A stretch of 64,000 bases of DNA, from assembly GCF_043641665.1 (NCBI RefSeq), contig NC_092195.1, forward strand, positions 18,496,774 to 18,560,773, read 5' to 3'. Every line of letters begins with the position of its first letter. Positions within the stretch are counted from its first letter, which is position 1. A model generated the notes under the pieces. It was not told where the DNA came from. It worked only from the letters and a program-made list of their open reading frames with translations, and searched no databases. Positions 1 through 15,100 of this stretch are shown here, in pieces. This DNA is from Enoplosus armatus. Its lineage: Eukaryota; Chordata; Actinopteri; Centrarchiformes; Enoplosidae. The translations under genes and the position numbers were made by a program.

Positions 1-856
1 AAGAGTGCTGCAGTTTCGGCCAGTGATCAATCACACGTGTTTACACCCATGACAAAGAGTGGTGTCACCGTTGAGCTAAGAAAGAGAGAGTCAACTGTAT
101 GGATGTGCATTCCAGGGGCTGAACTGAGCCATTAGTTTAGAGAGAGGCTGCTATCGAAGCAGGAAGGAAGTACGTTCATGTATGTTGTTTTCTGACCTAA
201 AAACTGTTGGATCCCTGGTAAAGTGAATAAAAGTCTGTTCTGTATCTACCTTTTAAAAAGTAGCACATACCCTTATTAAATGTTTAATAATTCATATGTA
301 AAAACGTGTTAAAAGATATCAGCTAACCTCCTTTGATGACACACTGGTAAAGAGCTAATAATTGATGAGCTTTGTATGAGGCGTTCTTCCAAAGAAAGAA
401 AAAGCTGGTAATGTTTCTAAAATTTAAGTATACATTTTGGTAACAATGGAAAACATGTCGTCTTCTGTTGTAGGAAATTAATTGATTATGTCATGCCTCC
501 AACACGTGCAGTAATACATTTTGTTCCGCATGATTTGAAGTATAGTGAGCTGTTTTGCGGAAGCACAATTTCTGATTTGTTTTAGTTCCTTTTGCAAACA
601 TGGAGGGATTATCATTTAAGTTTGGATTGATTATGGAACACACTGACAAAAAAACATTCAGTCGCCAGTTTATTAGCTGCACCTAGTTAAACAAATGCCA
701 TCTAATACATCAGCTCTGCATTAATTAAGACATGTAGGCCTGCGTTTCCACAGCACCTGTACCTAAGAAGAAACTGGCCCATGGACGAACCTACTCTCTG
801 ATTTCCCTTTTAGAAATGATTTGTTCCAGTAACTGTGATCATGTCTCTTCCTCCAG
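1..856 (+). other. macf1: macf1 intron, 3' portion
   Basis: I see no coding exon or RNA gene here. The stretch ends in a pyrimidine-rich acceptor (cttcctccag) in front of the exon at 857. Confidence 0.8.
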
Positions 857-1023
857 CTGCTCCAGAGGTTGTTAGATGACCGCCGGCCGACGGTGGAGAT
901 GATCCGTGCTGAGGGGGAGAGGATCGCAGCCACGGCGGACACTCAGGACCGAGAGAAGATTCAGACCCAGCTCCAGAGTCTGGCAGAGAGATGGACTGAC
1001 CTCCTGGACAAGGCCAGTGCCAG
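857..1023 (+). CDS. macf1: macf1 exon, spectrin repeat ([15 protein letters not shown])
   Basis: The exon is 167 nt, with acceptor ctccag and donor cag/gtaagt. It encodes the end of one spectrin repeat, including the B/C-helix motif [13 protein letters not shown]. It leaves two bases (AG) that pair with the G opening the next exon. Confidence 0.93.
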
Positions 1024-3100
1024 GTAAGTCTCCTTTACAGTACAAGGGGGGCTTCAGGGCGGGGAGGATGTGGGTATAAGCGTTGGGTGTCCCCGTGGAG
1101 TGAGACAGTACAGTAGCAATTAATACTAAACTAACTGTGGATGCCCCTGACCTTCTCGGTTAGAGTAATGTATCTGTCGATGATTGTTGACACTTCAAAA
1201 CAATCAATTCTGTCCATTTCAATCTTTGAAAAGGCAACACAGTACAATATCTCAGAAAGCAGTTTGGAAAAGTCATTGGTGGTGTTCCTCAACAGCATAT
1301 TATCTTGTGGTTATTTCCTGTTTCCTCTTTTCATCTCTGTGTAGCTGAGGTCTACAAGTAATTTCAGCGGTTAGGGAAAGTAATGAGTTTTTGGGGGGAA
1401 ATGGGAACACACAGACAGGACACACTCAAAGCACAATGAAGAGGTTTGATATCTCGGACACACTGCTCGTGTTAAGTAGTGTCATAATATATAATGTTTA
1501 CAACACAAAAAAACCCGTTATGTCTCTGGAATTTATTACACTGTCTAGTATGAACACAAACAATTTAAACAGACATACTGTAAGTCTACACACACACAAA
1601 TACAGACGTGTGTTTTCTCTCCCCTTTGTAATACCTCCCCCCTCTGTCTGTCTCAAACACACAAACACACTTCAATAATGAATGTTATTTGTTTATGAAA
1701 TTCTTTAAATTTTAATAATATATCATCAACATTTCATGAACTGTGTTTATATAAAAGGGGACAGCTGTATGACACAAAATCAGGTCCAAGTTGAGCAATA
1801 AAGCATGCCAAAAAAAAATCAGTGAAAGCAATAAAATACCAATAAAAGCTCTCCTCCTCCTCCTCCTCCTCCTCATCTCTTGGTATCTTTGTCACCTCCA
1901 CCCCCCCGCCTCTCCCGTCCCTCAGGCAGAGACAGTTGGAGGAGCTGCAGGTTTTGGCTCTTCAGTTCCACGAAGCCCTGGAGCCGCTGGGAGAATGGCT
2001 GAGTGCCACAGAGAGACGCCTCAGCTCCGCCGAGCCCATGGGAACCCAGACAGCCAAAATCACCCAGCAGATCATCAAGCACAAGGTACCGTTGAGACCC
2101 CCACTCATGAAACGATCACAAAGGATTTATATGTGTCGATGAGCGGGAGAATCCCTGTCTGCTTGTGTATTTCTGCTTCGGATAGCGTCATCGAACTAAC
2201 AAAAAGGGTTAAAAATGCACACTGACAAGTAACATAGAAAATAATTTATAATAGCAAACACACAGAGAATCAGCAGTTTTGATAAAATGCCCCTACGCTT
2301 AATCTCAGTGTAACTCAAAGGAAACATGCTGGAAGAGGAAGTTCAAGGCCTAAGATCCACAAAGCAATCATGTACAACAAGTCCATTTCTTGCTTTTTCA
2401 TTTCATTCAAAATTGAGTTTGTAGTTTTCATTTCAGTAGAGTCAAGTTTTTAAGTTCTTTTTAAGTTATTTTTCTCATTCATTCATTCATTGATGTTTAT
2501 GATTTCCTGTTAATCTATGATTTGTCATTTGCATGCTCATATTTTGAGTTTTTATCCATCTGTTTTTCTGTTGTTTTGCTGTTCTTTTCTCACTTCCCTT
2601 CACCTTCCCCTCAAACACACACACACACACACACACACCTCCCAGGCACTCCAAGAGGACGTGTCCTCACGTGAAGCCGAGGTCGACCACCTCGACTCCC
2701 TCAGCCAAACGCTGACCCCGCTCAGCTGCACGGCTGATCGCAATTGGTTAAGCGAGCGGATGGGGGCGGTGAGGTCAGGTCACTCGGATCTTGCTGATTG
2801 GTGCACGAGGCGGGCGGGCCTGCTGGAGCAGGCGCTGGCTAACGCTCAGCTGTTTGGGGAGGAGGAGGTAGAGGTGCTGAACTGGCTGGCAGAGGTGGCT
2901 CAGAGACTGACTCAGGTCTCCGTCCAGACCTACCAGCCTCAGCTGCTGGCCGAGCACCACAAACACACTCTGGTACGAATTCATGGACACACGGAGAGCC
3001 AACTTAGTTTCTACATGAGAACAGTAGTTAGTAGATTTATTAGGGAAGGGCAGTATACATGTAGAATAGTTTTTTAGTATTTTGAATCAAGGTAATGCTT

Positions 3101-3143
<43 letters not shown>

Positions 3144-6100
3144 TCACTTAAACATCCAGGTATGACATTATATACAGTATAGTATCCATGATGTAAAGGT
3201 AAATCACACATTGTGTGACTTGATACACAATGGATCATGAGAGAATCACATAATTTCCTTCCACCACTGTTTTATTAGCTTACTCATATCAAGAACAGAT
3301 GTGCAGCACAAACACTTTTATTACTTAAAGCTTTTGAACAGTTGAATAAAGGATGCACACTGTACTTAGGATAAAAGGTCTTTTATCTACTAGAGGTTAA
3401 CTTTCACTCTCTTTCCCCCCTCAGTCTCTAAATGAAGAGATTTTGAGCAGGAAGAAGACAGTGGACCAGGCCATCAAGAATGGACAAGCCTTACTCAAAC
3501 AGACCACAGGTGATCTCAGATTCCTACTCATCTTCATCTTTTTCTTCTGTCTCCTCCTAAAAAGATATTAAATGTCATTTTTCAATGTATTTATGTTCGA
3601 TTTTGATGATTTGCAGCTGAAATCAATAAAGCAGTCGATATTCTGCATATTATGAACCTTTCGTTGTGAATCTCAGTGAGAGAAACACACTAAAAAGAAA
3701 CTAAAACACTGTTTTCCTGTAGTTGTTGTAGGTTCACATCCAAACCACACATTTTTTCATCAGCGGTGAACCAAACTAACATCTGGTTTGTGTCTCTCTT
3801 CTCATGATATTAGCCACGCTCACTGCTTGTACCATTAGCAAGCTGATTGTTGGTCTACCCCATGAATTGTGTATTGTGTGTAATTTGTGTACTCTCATAT
3901 TTAGATGGTTAGACAAATGATGTGGCCATGAGAGGTATGCAGAACTGTCAACCCGAGAGTACCGTGAGATTTTACAGAACATGTAACAGATAATGTAAGA
4001 ATTAAGACTCACAAATAATTGGATGGATTGGAAGTTTGCACATACAATGAATCTGACTTGGTGTCATGTTTCAATAGGTCACATTAAGCATATGAAAACT
4101 AGAAATGTAAGAAGTAGGTCTTTTTCTATACACTCAGCACACCGTTCACTGTTTCATCACAAGTCCACCACCTGACCTGTGTCTCCTCCTGCAGGTGAGG
4201 AAGTTCTCTTGATCCAGGAGAAGCTGGACGGCATTAAGTCTCGCTACGCTGAGATGACGGCCTGCAGCAGCAAGGCCCTCCGCACCCTGGAGCAGGCTCT
4301 GCAGCTGGCCACGCGATTCGCCAGTGCACACGACGACCTCAACCAGTGGCTGGACGGCATGGAGACGGAGCTCAACAATGTGGAGCCCGACGCCACACCC
4401 GCCTACCAGGAAAGACAGAAGGTGGGGGGAGTGTGAGATCGATGGTTGCAATTATGACTGTGTCCCTTGGGTGTCTGGATGAGAGCGTTGAACTAACAAA
4501 ATCAGACATACAGATCAATTTCTATTTATTAATAGTAATTTATTTTTGCAGTGATGTTGGAGAAATTGGAGAACATAAGCATCAGTAAAACTAAGATAGT
4601 GATCCAGCAGCAACCCATTTGTGTCTTTGAAATACGCCATTAAAACATTCATGTTTTTGCAGGCAGTTTAATTACAACAGTTACTGTATTTAGATGTGAT
4701 GGTGTATATGTTTCACTATTTCACGTTACCCTTATTGCTTCCTGGTATATTATTAACTCCGGCTGTGAGTCACTTGGATGTTTGGTACAACAGTATGAGA
4801 GTTGACATCTATCCATTGCATCCGTTCTCTTCCACACAACACATTTCATGGTTTTGGAGGGTTTTTTTTGGAGTTGGTTTCAGCAGTTCTTCTTCTGCTA
4901 TTTAGTTTTGTTCCAGCTATTTGAAACAAGTGACTCCTGTTTTACTAAATGTTTGATGGGACATGATGTTGATAAACCTCTACAGACTTTATCGTCCACA
5001 TTTTAAAAGATGATGTTTTCCATAATAGATGGTTTGTATTGTTTGAAAAGAACAACTAATTTGATGACAACTCCTGTTTATAATGGCATTTTCAGTCGTT
5101 CCAGTATCAACCCACCCACAGTTGAGTTACCATAGTAACATTGATTTCTTGGAATAATAACACTGCTATCCAGTTTTTTTTTCACTCTACAATGAAATTT
5201 CCAGCTTTTAACAGGCTTTCAGTTTACCACACACATGCTCTTGAAAAGTAACGCAACCTCAGACTCCATAAAAAAACGCTGGATGCCATTCAATGAAGTT
5301 CATTTCAGCTATACATTTGTATTTTAAAAGTCCATATTTAAGCTTTTTCACGTGATTGCAGCTTTTGCTTTGTAAAACTAACCCTTCACTTTCTCTTTTG
5401 CAGGAGCTGAAGAAAGTGTCGGCAGAGAAGCGTCTGGTGTTGGATACAGTGAACGAGGTGGGCAGCGCACTGCTGGATCTGGTGCCGTGGCGAGCCCGCG
5501 AGGGCCTGGACCGCCTAGTCGCTGATGCCAACCAGCGATACCGGCAGTCTGATGAAACCATCACTCAGAGGGTGCAGCTGGTGCAAGCCGCCATCCAGAG
5601 GTCACAACAGGTACTGCAAACAGTTTAACCTGAACGTTGTGCTGGTTCTCTTTTTAAATTTCTATTAGATGTTTCTGTGAGCACTAAAACCTGCTAAACA
5701 GTAACTCCTCCTTTCAGTATGAGGAGGCAGTGGATGCAGAACTGGCCTGGGTCGGGGAGACAGAGCGTAAATTGACGTCTCTGGGGCCCCTGAGCCTGGA
5801 GCCCGATGTGACGGTGGCCCAGCTGCAAGTGCAGAGGGCCTTCAACATCGACATCATCCGACACAAAGACACTGTGGATCAGCTCCTCAGCACCAGAGAC
5901 GACATCCTGGAAACCTGCAGCGATGCCCAGAAGGACGCACTGATAGTGAGTCATTGATGGATGAGGGGAGATGGAGAATTAAGAGAAGTGAACATGATAC
6001 ATTTAAGTTTGTGTACTTTGGTAACAAGTAAGGGATGGAATCAGTGAGAAAGGGAAGTGAGGGACTCGATGGTTAACTGACAAGTCATCTGTAGCAACAG

Positions 6101-9100
6101 GATCCTAACACTAATATCTTTGTGTCTTCTGCAGGTGAAGACAGATTCTCTCAGTGCTCGTTATGATGCAGTGAGCCAGAGCCATAGTGAGCGGTTCTCA
6201 GCCCTGGAGCAGGCCCAGGTTTTGGTCGCCCGGTTCTGGGAGACCTATGAGGAACTGGAACCATGGTTGGGCGAGACTGAAACCCTCATCACCCAGCTTC
6301 CACCGCCTGCCATCGACACAGACGCTCTTCGACTACAACAGGATCAGATGAGGGTAAGAGAGGATGTACAATGTTTTCTGTGTCAGCTTTCCTCTCATTA
6401 TTGTCACCAACTAAAGTGTGTTTTTTCCATGTTCCTTAATTTCTGTATCCCTTCACTCCCTCTCCAGCTCATCAGGGAGTCTATCGCAGAGCACAAGCCC
6501 CACATCGACAAGCTGCTGAAGATTGGACCCCAGCTGGCCGAGCTCAGCCTCCAGGAGGGGGCGACAGTGACGCAGCGCTACACTGAGGCCGAAAGACGCT
6601 ACCTAGCCATCAAAGAGGTGGTCAAAGGTCGTGCAACAACCCTAGACGAAGCAGTGTCCCAGTCTGCACAGGTACGTCACAGAGGACAAACTGTTAAGTG
6701 TTTAATGCTCGATTTTGGAAACTGTGTTTTAACTGCAGACCTGGGTCTAATAGGTTTTATTGTTTAGTCTATTTGGGTACCGGAAAGTCAATTCGGTAAA
6801 CTTAAATTACATTTTGTGTATTAATTGACCTTATTGGTAAACTGCAAATCCATTTGCCTCTCATTTGCATTTGTAAATAGTAATTTGTGAATGCTGTAAA
6901 TAGTAATTTGTGAATGCTGTTTGGCCCCGGTCTGTTTATAGCTTGTTATAGTGTCTGCAGCCCCAGAAAACACAGACTGATGTGATTACTAAGCAGCATG
7001 AGGTCTATGTGTGAATTTGCGTCTGCTAAACTAAATGGTAATAAGCATTTATTGTGCAAAGTCATGAGTTCAGTGAAAGCTACATTTTAGTTTGATTTGC
7101 TGTTTCTCTACGTAGTGTTTTGTATATTTTACTTTTTTAAAAGTTTATTTATTAGCAAGAGTTAATACATACAACTAGCAGTGTTTAGTCTTGCTTCACA
7201 GTAGACTATTGCTCATCATTTAGACTATTCTCTTATCACATCATGTCTTCTTTTAGTGCTAGTTTTCTCTACGGATATTTTACATTCTCTTTGCACTTCA
7301 TCTCATGAGACATCATTGAATCACCTGTGTGGCAGACCGAATGCTGCTGCCGTCGATATTGCCTGTCAGTTTTTACTATATGCATGTCTCTGATTTAACT
7401 CATTGTATTGTTTCTCCACCCTCCGCTCCCTTCAAACCATTTCATGTATCGTTCCCTCTCTTCCTCCACCTGCACTTCCATACTGTCCTCATCCCTCACT
7501 CCACCCTAAACCACCCACCTCCTTGTCTCTCCTCCCTCATCCTTCAATTTAACCTTAATCTCCCTCCTCCATCCCATCCCTCGTTCATTGTGGATGTGCT
7601 GTGTGTGTTGCCCCCCCCCCCCCACCATCATTTTCTCCATCGTCACTGCTCACTGCAATCACCCAGCTGGTAGAGGTAAGACCACTGACTGACAACATTA
7701 AACTGGCATTCAGGCTGCGCTTACACTACATGATTTGGTCGACTAATCAAATAGAAATCAATACGAAGACACTAATCTTTTAGTAGTCAATCACTAATCG
7801 GGTACTAATCTCGCCAGACAAAGTGGTAAAGGTTGTCTGGATTATTACTGATTAGAAAGTCCTGTGCTTGACCACAGTTTGAGATTTCCAATTAAATCTG
7901 TACTTAAGCTTTGTATGATCTACATAATGGTCCAAACCATGTGTCTGCCAACCCTGAGTGACAATAAAAATGTCTCTTTTGTTTGTGGACTTAAATGAAG
8001 CCTAGTCTAAAACTGAGACATGCTTTCCAGGATTGATTGCTTTAGTCTCAGACTAGGTTTGATTTCGGTCCTTGAAACCAGTCATAGCTGTCCTTTTATA
8101 TCTTAAAAATCTTTCCCTTGTGGCTAGATCAGATTTGTTGTGTTACGTAGAGATCAAGCAATTTAATTTCCCTCAGATGCATAAATGTCTCCCGAGTCCT
8201 TTAACGTGAACTGAACTGGATTAGCAGCTCCCTCTTGTGTGGTAGATCAAGTCCAGCTTTGTCAGAGTTACACAACCTGGATGACATGCTGAAGGTGCAA
8301 TATTGAGATATTAAATACTATAGAAGAACTGAAGGCTGTTCTACATCCCCTGTTGAAATCGGATATGACACTTAAGATAAAAAATCCTAAAAGTTAATGC
8401 AGTGTGCAACAGATGGCTGGCCACCCACATAATATCTCAGTATTTTCTCACTTTCAAAATGTCACCCAGCTATCAAAAACCCAAACCCAGCCCCCTCAAC
8501 ACACTCTGTCCTCCACCTCCTCATAATACTTTCTTCCAACTCTCCTTCCGTCCCCAGTTTCACGACAAGATGGACCCCCTGCTGGAGACCCTGGAGGGGG
8601 CGGTCCAGCGGCTGCGGCAGCCTCCCTCAGTGGCAGCGGAGGTGGATAAGATCAGGGAGCAGCTGGCAGAGCACCGAGCCCAGGGGCTGGAGCTGGACAA
8701 ACTGCTGCCAAGCTTCTCCGCCCTCTGTGCCCGCGGAGAGGAGCTCATCGGGCGAGCTGCTCACGACGATCCTGCTGCTCAGGGTGAGTCGCTGAGACGT
8801 GTCTGACAGTGAATGACATAACAAATAACATTTGAAATGACAGACAGGACACACAGTTCATGTGTTAAACAGGGTGAGGGGCTTTACACAAGCACAAAGA
8901 ATCTCACTGTTATTGTATTTATGGTATAGTTTTTAATAATCCATTTAAAGTTCACCCTTGTTGCACTTGGTGAGCTGCTGTGCATGTAGCCAGCAGTTAA
9001 AGAGAGATAGAGATAGATATGAAAGAGAGAGATATGACTGTTGCTTTTTCATTAAAAAAGGAAAATAGTGGCTATAAGTTGAACAAAACATTACACAATC

Positions 9101-12100
9101 AAACAGAGCAGGTTTTGTTTGTCAGAAAAAGGGCATCAGAAATTGGAGTGGCTCAGAACAGATGGGCAAACATAACAGGCTTCTGTAATCTGGGTGAAAA
9201 ATATTAAAATCTTATTTTGGGCTCCAGTCCAACTAGTTCACTGACTGAACAATCAACTGGCTGAAGTAACTCAGTGTTTTACTGGCACAAAGCCAGTGGG
9301 CAGACCCTGTTAAATCTCAAAATGGAACAGATTCAGCAATGAAGTTCTGCATATTTCTTCTAATGCCACCACATGGTGAGACAAAACACACACATGGGTC
9401 TTTGTTATATTGCCCTCTGAAGGACTGCTGTGCTGTGATACCCTCCAGCCCTCCACGCTTAATGAAAATGAAAGGCCTCACTGTGCAGCGATAGTGGGAG
9501 TGGGACTGATGAAAGACTTAACTTACCAGGACTGGACACTCGATGGCAAAATTCAAACAAAGAAAACATTATTATTACTGTGAAATCTCAGATTAGACTG
9601 CATTGCTAAAGAAAGACCAAGAAGTATTTCCCAGTATGCCCAGTGAGACCTGACTCCTCTCTCTTCCAGCCGTTCGTTCCCGCCTCCTGCGCCTGCGCTC
9701 CCTGTGGGATGAGATCCGGCAGAGAGCCGAGGAGAGGGAGGGGAAGCTGAACAACGTCTTGGACCTGGCCGGGAAGTTCTGGGCCGACGTGGCGGCGCTA
9801 CTGAGCACGCTCCGGGACTCCCAAGATATTGTGAAAGAGCTGGAGGACCCTGGTGTGGACCCCTCACTCATCAAACAACAAATTGAGGCTGCTGAGGTAT
9901 GGAGGACGAGAGGGAGGGAGTAAATGGTTATAAACATTTGGCAGAAGAGTTAATAGATGAAATTCAGGCAGAAATTGTAGTGTAGTTTCATATTATGTCT
10001 CTCTGTCCTTCCAATAGGCCATTAAGGCAGAGACGGATGGTCTGAGGGAGGAACTGGAGTTTGTCAGGACCCTCGGAGCTGACCTCATCTTTGCCTGTGG
10101 AGAAACTGAGAAACCGGAAGTCAAGAAGACCATTGATGAGGTGAGAAATCAATACCATGTTCTTGTGAAAAGGCCATCATTTGCTTCTGAAAAGATTTTT
10201 TATTATTTATTTACTCTCTACTAGATGTTGATCCACCAACATAATTCCTTTGTCTTCCTGTCTTTGTCCCAGATGAATGCTGCCTGGGAGGGCCTGAACC
10301 GGACATGGAGAGAGAGGATGGAGAGACTGGAGGAGGCCATGACAGCATCTGTGCAGTATCAGGACGCACTGCAGGTTTGTACATCACAGTTAGTGTATAG
10401 TTTATAGTTAACTGTGCTTTTATTTATCTCTTTAGATGTCCAAACTGTCCATGTATTGCTCATGGTAATACGTAGTAACTGTGATCTTGTTGATGTGTGG
10501 TAAGTAATTATTTCTGTATCATTTCCAGTCTATGTTTGACTACCTGGACAACGCAGTGATCAAGCTGTGTGACATGTCGACTGTGGGAACTGATCTGGGA
10601 ACTGTCAAACAGCAGATTGAGGAGCTCAAGGTTTGCAAGAGAGTCTCATTTTTCACTCCTCAGTATTGAACAAATCTGTTTTTATATAGTTATATTATGT
10701 AATGTTTAATAAGGTCAATGATAATTCTTTGAGGTGGGAAGTTTGCTGTAAAATATTACTAATCCATATAAAATTGATATTACAGATATTTCAGATTCCT
10801 AGAATTGTTATAATGCAATTTTTAGATAAGTTAGGTAAGTTAGCTAACAAAACGCTGCCTTGGTGCCTTTCTTTAGCGCTCTCTCCTCCTCTCATCCCTC
10901 CATTCACCTTAAGCAGCAGTACAAGGTGGAGGTTTACCAGCAGCAGATCGACATGGAGAAGCTATGCCACCAGGGGGAGCTGCTGTTGAAGAAGGTTTCA
11001 GACCAGACAGACAGGGACATGATCCAGGAGCCGCTGACCGAGCTCCGACATCTCTGGGACAACCTGGGAGATAAAATCACCCAGAGACAGGTAATGAAAC
11101 CACATGTGGCAGAAGAGTTTGAATCTACATCCCTGAGTTGTTCCTGAGCAACACGAGAGACATTATTCTGTAGCTGACCTCCAGCTCTTACCCCGTTGTT
11201 TTGTCTTTGGAATTGACGATGTCGCTCTTTGTTGGCATTCTGGAGGATTGCATGTATTTGACAGCTGCTTTTCATTACAGTCAACATTTTTGAGTTCCTA
11301 TTTTTATGCCAGAACTTCTGTCTTTCTTCCACCACAGCACAAGCTGGAGGCTGCCCTGCTGGCCCTGGGTCAGTTCCAGCATGCCCTGTCTGAGCTGCAG
11401 GCCTGGCTGAGCCACACACACACCACTCTGGACACACAGCGACCAGTCAGCTCTGACCCCAAGGCCATCGAAATCGAGCTGGCTAAACACCACGTATGTC
11501 TCAAAAATAGAGAGACTTCTCATCTGTTTCCTTATCTTGTGACTTCCTCCTCTTTGTCAGGTTGACATTGTAAATAAGCCTGTTTGAAGAGAGGTAGTTT
11601 CTTTAAAATAGTTTGACTCTTTAACTGAATTTGCTGTCACATTCTTGGCCAGTGATACTTTGTTTGTGCTTATAAAACCCGGCCATGTCGTGTAGCCCTG
11701 ATATGGTTTCTTTTCTTCTCTTTGTAGAGCCGCACACAATAAATGGCTCCTTTTTTAATTCTGTGTAATTCACTTCTTTCTCCCTCCTCTCTGTCCCAGG
11801 TTTTGCGTAATGATGTGCTATCCCATCATGCCACGGTTGAGAATGTGAACGGTGCTGGCGCTGAGCTGCTGGAGTCCTCTCCTGGCGACGAAGCCAGCCA
11901 CCTGAGGGACCAGCTGGATCAGCTCAACCAGAGCTGGGAGAGCCTACTGCTCAAGACCCAGGAGCGGCAGAAACTACTGGAGGCCGCCCTGCAGCAGGTA
12001 CTGTTAAGAAGCGAAGGAGAGACTTCTGCTCAGCAATATACTGTTCAGTTGAGATTGTTGGATCCTAAAGTCACAATGACAATTCTTTGATGTTGGGAAG

Positions 12101-15100
12101 AAAGGAAACACACTGGAACTGATCAAAACAGTTAACACCTCATGTAAAACTTCTGAATTTAGAGTAAAAGATTATTCTTAACCTTGGAAACAGTGGGACA
12201 GGTGGGACAGTTTGAATGGTTGTACAGTTATTACAGTTGGTATATTGTAATTATGAAAATGATACTTAAAAGTAGCTATAGTAGTATGGTAATGTGCAGC
12301 TGAAATAATTAATTGGTACCCCCCCACCACCAGGCTGAAGGTTTCCATGGCGAGCTGGAGGAGTTCCTCCAGTGGCTGAGGAGGACGGAGAGCCAGCTGT
12401 CTGCCGCCAAGCCAACAGGCGGTCTCCCTGAAACAGCCAGAGAGCAGCTACAGCAACACACGGTAACTGACAATCACACTACAGAGTATCATGCACAGTA
12501 CACATAGATACACCTTACAGGGTACAATGGTAGCATTTATAGATGTAAACCTATATGTATACAGCAGGTATTTTTAGAAAGGCATAAGGGGATCTTTATT
12601 TTTACAAAGAAAATATTAAGCAGATGCTCAGAGTATTAGCTTACACATGTTCTTTATTTACACAAAGAGAAACTTGATATTTGGTGACTATGAAACTTTA
12701 ATAGCCTCCATTGTTCTAAACCAACCAGCGACACACAACGACGCTCACCTTTTAACCAGAGTGTCAATTCGCCTTTGTGTGTTCTCTGGCTGCAGGAGCT
12801 TCAGGCCCAGCTGACTCAGCGAGGAGACCAGTACCACCGCCTGCTGGATCAAGGAGAGTCCATGCTGCTGGCTCGTGGAGGAGAGGAAGCAGGACCCGGT
12901 ACCACCCAGACCCAGCAGAACTTGGCCATGCTGCAGAACAAGTGGGCCAGCCTCAACACCAAGATGGACGACCGCAAGGTAAGACTGACACATGAAGAAT
13001 GTTTTATTGCTCTATCCTATTTAATTCTTGACTTTCTTTGTCTATGAATTTTAATATGTCCTAATAGTGATTATTTGTAGTTTTTGTCAGAGTCTTCACT
13101 GTTACTGAGACACATCTCCATTCTGTGTTTATAGTTTTGGTTGTTGGTGAGTTCTGTGGTTAACTGTTGATGATTTATTTGTTTGTTGTTAACTTTAAAC
13201 TCTGAACTTTCCAGGCAAAGTTGGATGAGGCCGTTTCCTTGGCAACAGGTTTCCAGACCTCCCTGCAGGACACCATCAACTGGCTGACCCAGGCTGAACA
13301 GACCCTGAACATGGCCCAGCCCCCAAGCCTCATATTGGACACCGTCCTCTTCCAGATTGACGAGCACAAGGTACTGAACATACTCCAGTTACATGAAACT
13401 TGGTTAAGATGCCTGTTTTACTCTGATATTTAACAGGATATTGAGTTATGTAAACATTTCACTGATGTCGGTTTTATTTTTTGTTTGCAAAAAGTTTGAC
13501 ATCAATAAAAAATTGAATTAATATTGAAATAATAATATCTGTATGGCCTAAGCCATTGTTACATTTTTCCTAACTCGTTCTGCCCTCTTGTCTGTGTCTG
13601 CCCAGGTGTTTGTGAATGAGGTGAACACCCACAGAGAGCAGGTCCTGGCTCTGGAGAAGGCCGGCTCTCAGCTTCGCTTTGCCAGCCTGAAGCAGGACGT
13701 CGTTCTCATCAAAAACCTGCTGCTCAGCGTCCAGGCCCGCTGGGACAAGCTGGTCCAGAGGTCACTGGACCGCGGCCGACACCTCGATGAAGCCCGCAAA
13801 CGTGCCAAACAGGTACTGAAGTGCTGATGTTGTGCAAGGGGCACACTGTGAACACAACATGAAAAATAGTTGAGATTTACATTAAATTTCATGTTTGTGG
13901 CTTTAGACCTTATTGTCTCTGCTATTTGTTGATAGCAATTGCGTTTTGGAAATAGCAAGTTAAACTGCCTCTGCATTTAAACTCATGGTAAGTCATTCAT
14001 GGTGATAGTCTCAGCTGAATTTAATACATTTTAGAGACCTTTTTGCTCCTGAACTGATCTTAAATCCAGATTGTGAACATCTCATTTCATTTTTAAGGAA
14101 AGAGCTGAATCGATATTGACTTCAGCTAGAGAGTGTGTATGTATTAGAATTTGATAGTGAAACTCTGTATCTCTCTTTCTTCTTTCTTTCTCTTTCTTCA
14201 GTTCCATGAGGCCTGGAGGAAGCTGACAGACTGGCTAGAAGAAGCCGAGAAAAGACTTGACTCAGAGCTGGAGATCTCCAACGAGCCAGATAAGATCAAA
14301 ATACAGCTGGCCAAACACAAGGTACAGTTAGTATGCACACTTCTTCTATGCAAGTATATAGACAACACCATGAGCTTAGTATTTCTTTCTCTTTTGTTGT
14401 GTTCCCATCTACAAATCTCTTTCCTTCCCTCCATTTTCCCACCGGTCCAGGAGTTTCAGAAAGCATTGGGGTCGAAGCAGCCGGTTTACGACACCACAGT
14501 GAGGTCTGGGAAGGCCATGAGGGACAAGGCTCAGCTGCCTGCAGACACCCAGAAACTGGACCACCTGGTGGGAGAGGTCCGTGACAAGTGGGACACCGTC
14601 TGTGGCAAGAGCGTAGAGAGGTAAAGAGGATAATGATAATGAAACTGGCTTTTCCAACTGGTCATTACGGATGTGAATTTTCATATGAGATATGATAATT
14701 GACAGCTGTTTGTCTTCTCTCCTCCGTCCAGACAACACAAGCTGGAGGAGGCTCTTTTGTTCTCAGGTCAGTTTGCAGAGGCTCTCCAGGCCCTGGTGGA
14801 CTGGTTGTACCGGGTAGAGCCCCAGCTGGCTGAAGACCAGCCCGTCCATGGAGATCTGGATCTCGTGTCCAACCTGATGGACTCACATAAGGTGTGTACA
14901 CTAAAGAGACCTGTACTCGTTAAATACGTAAGAGTTTATACTAAATACCTTTTGAATCCCAGAAGGTTCTGAGTCTGACTGTCCTTCATATACTGTCTAA
15001 TGTCTAAACCTGCAGGCTTTCCAAAAAGAGCTGGGGAAGAGAACCAGCAGTGTTCAGGCTCTGAAGCGCTCAGCTCGGGACCTGATGGATACCGGCCGCG

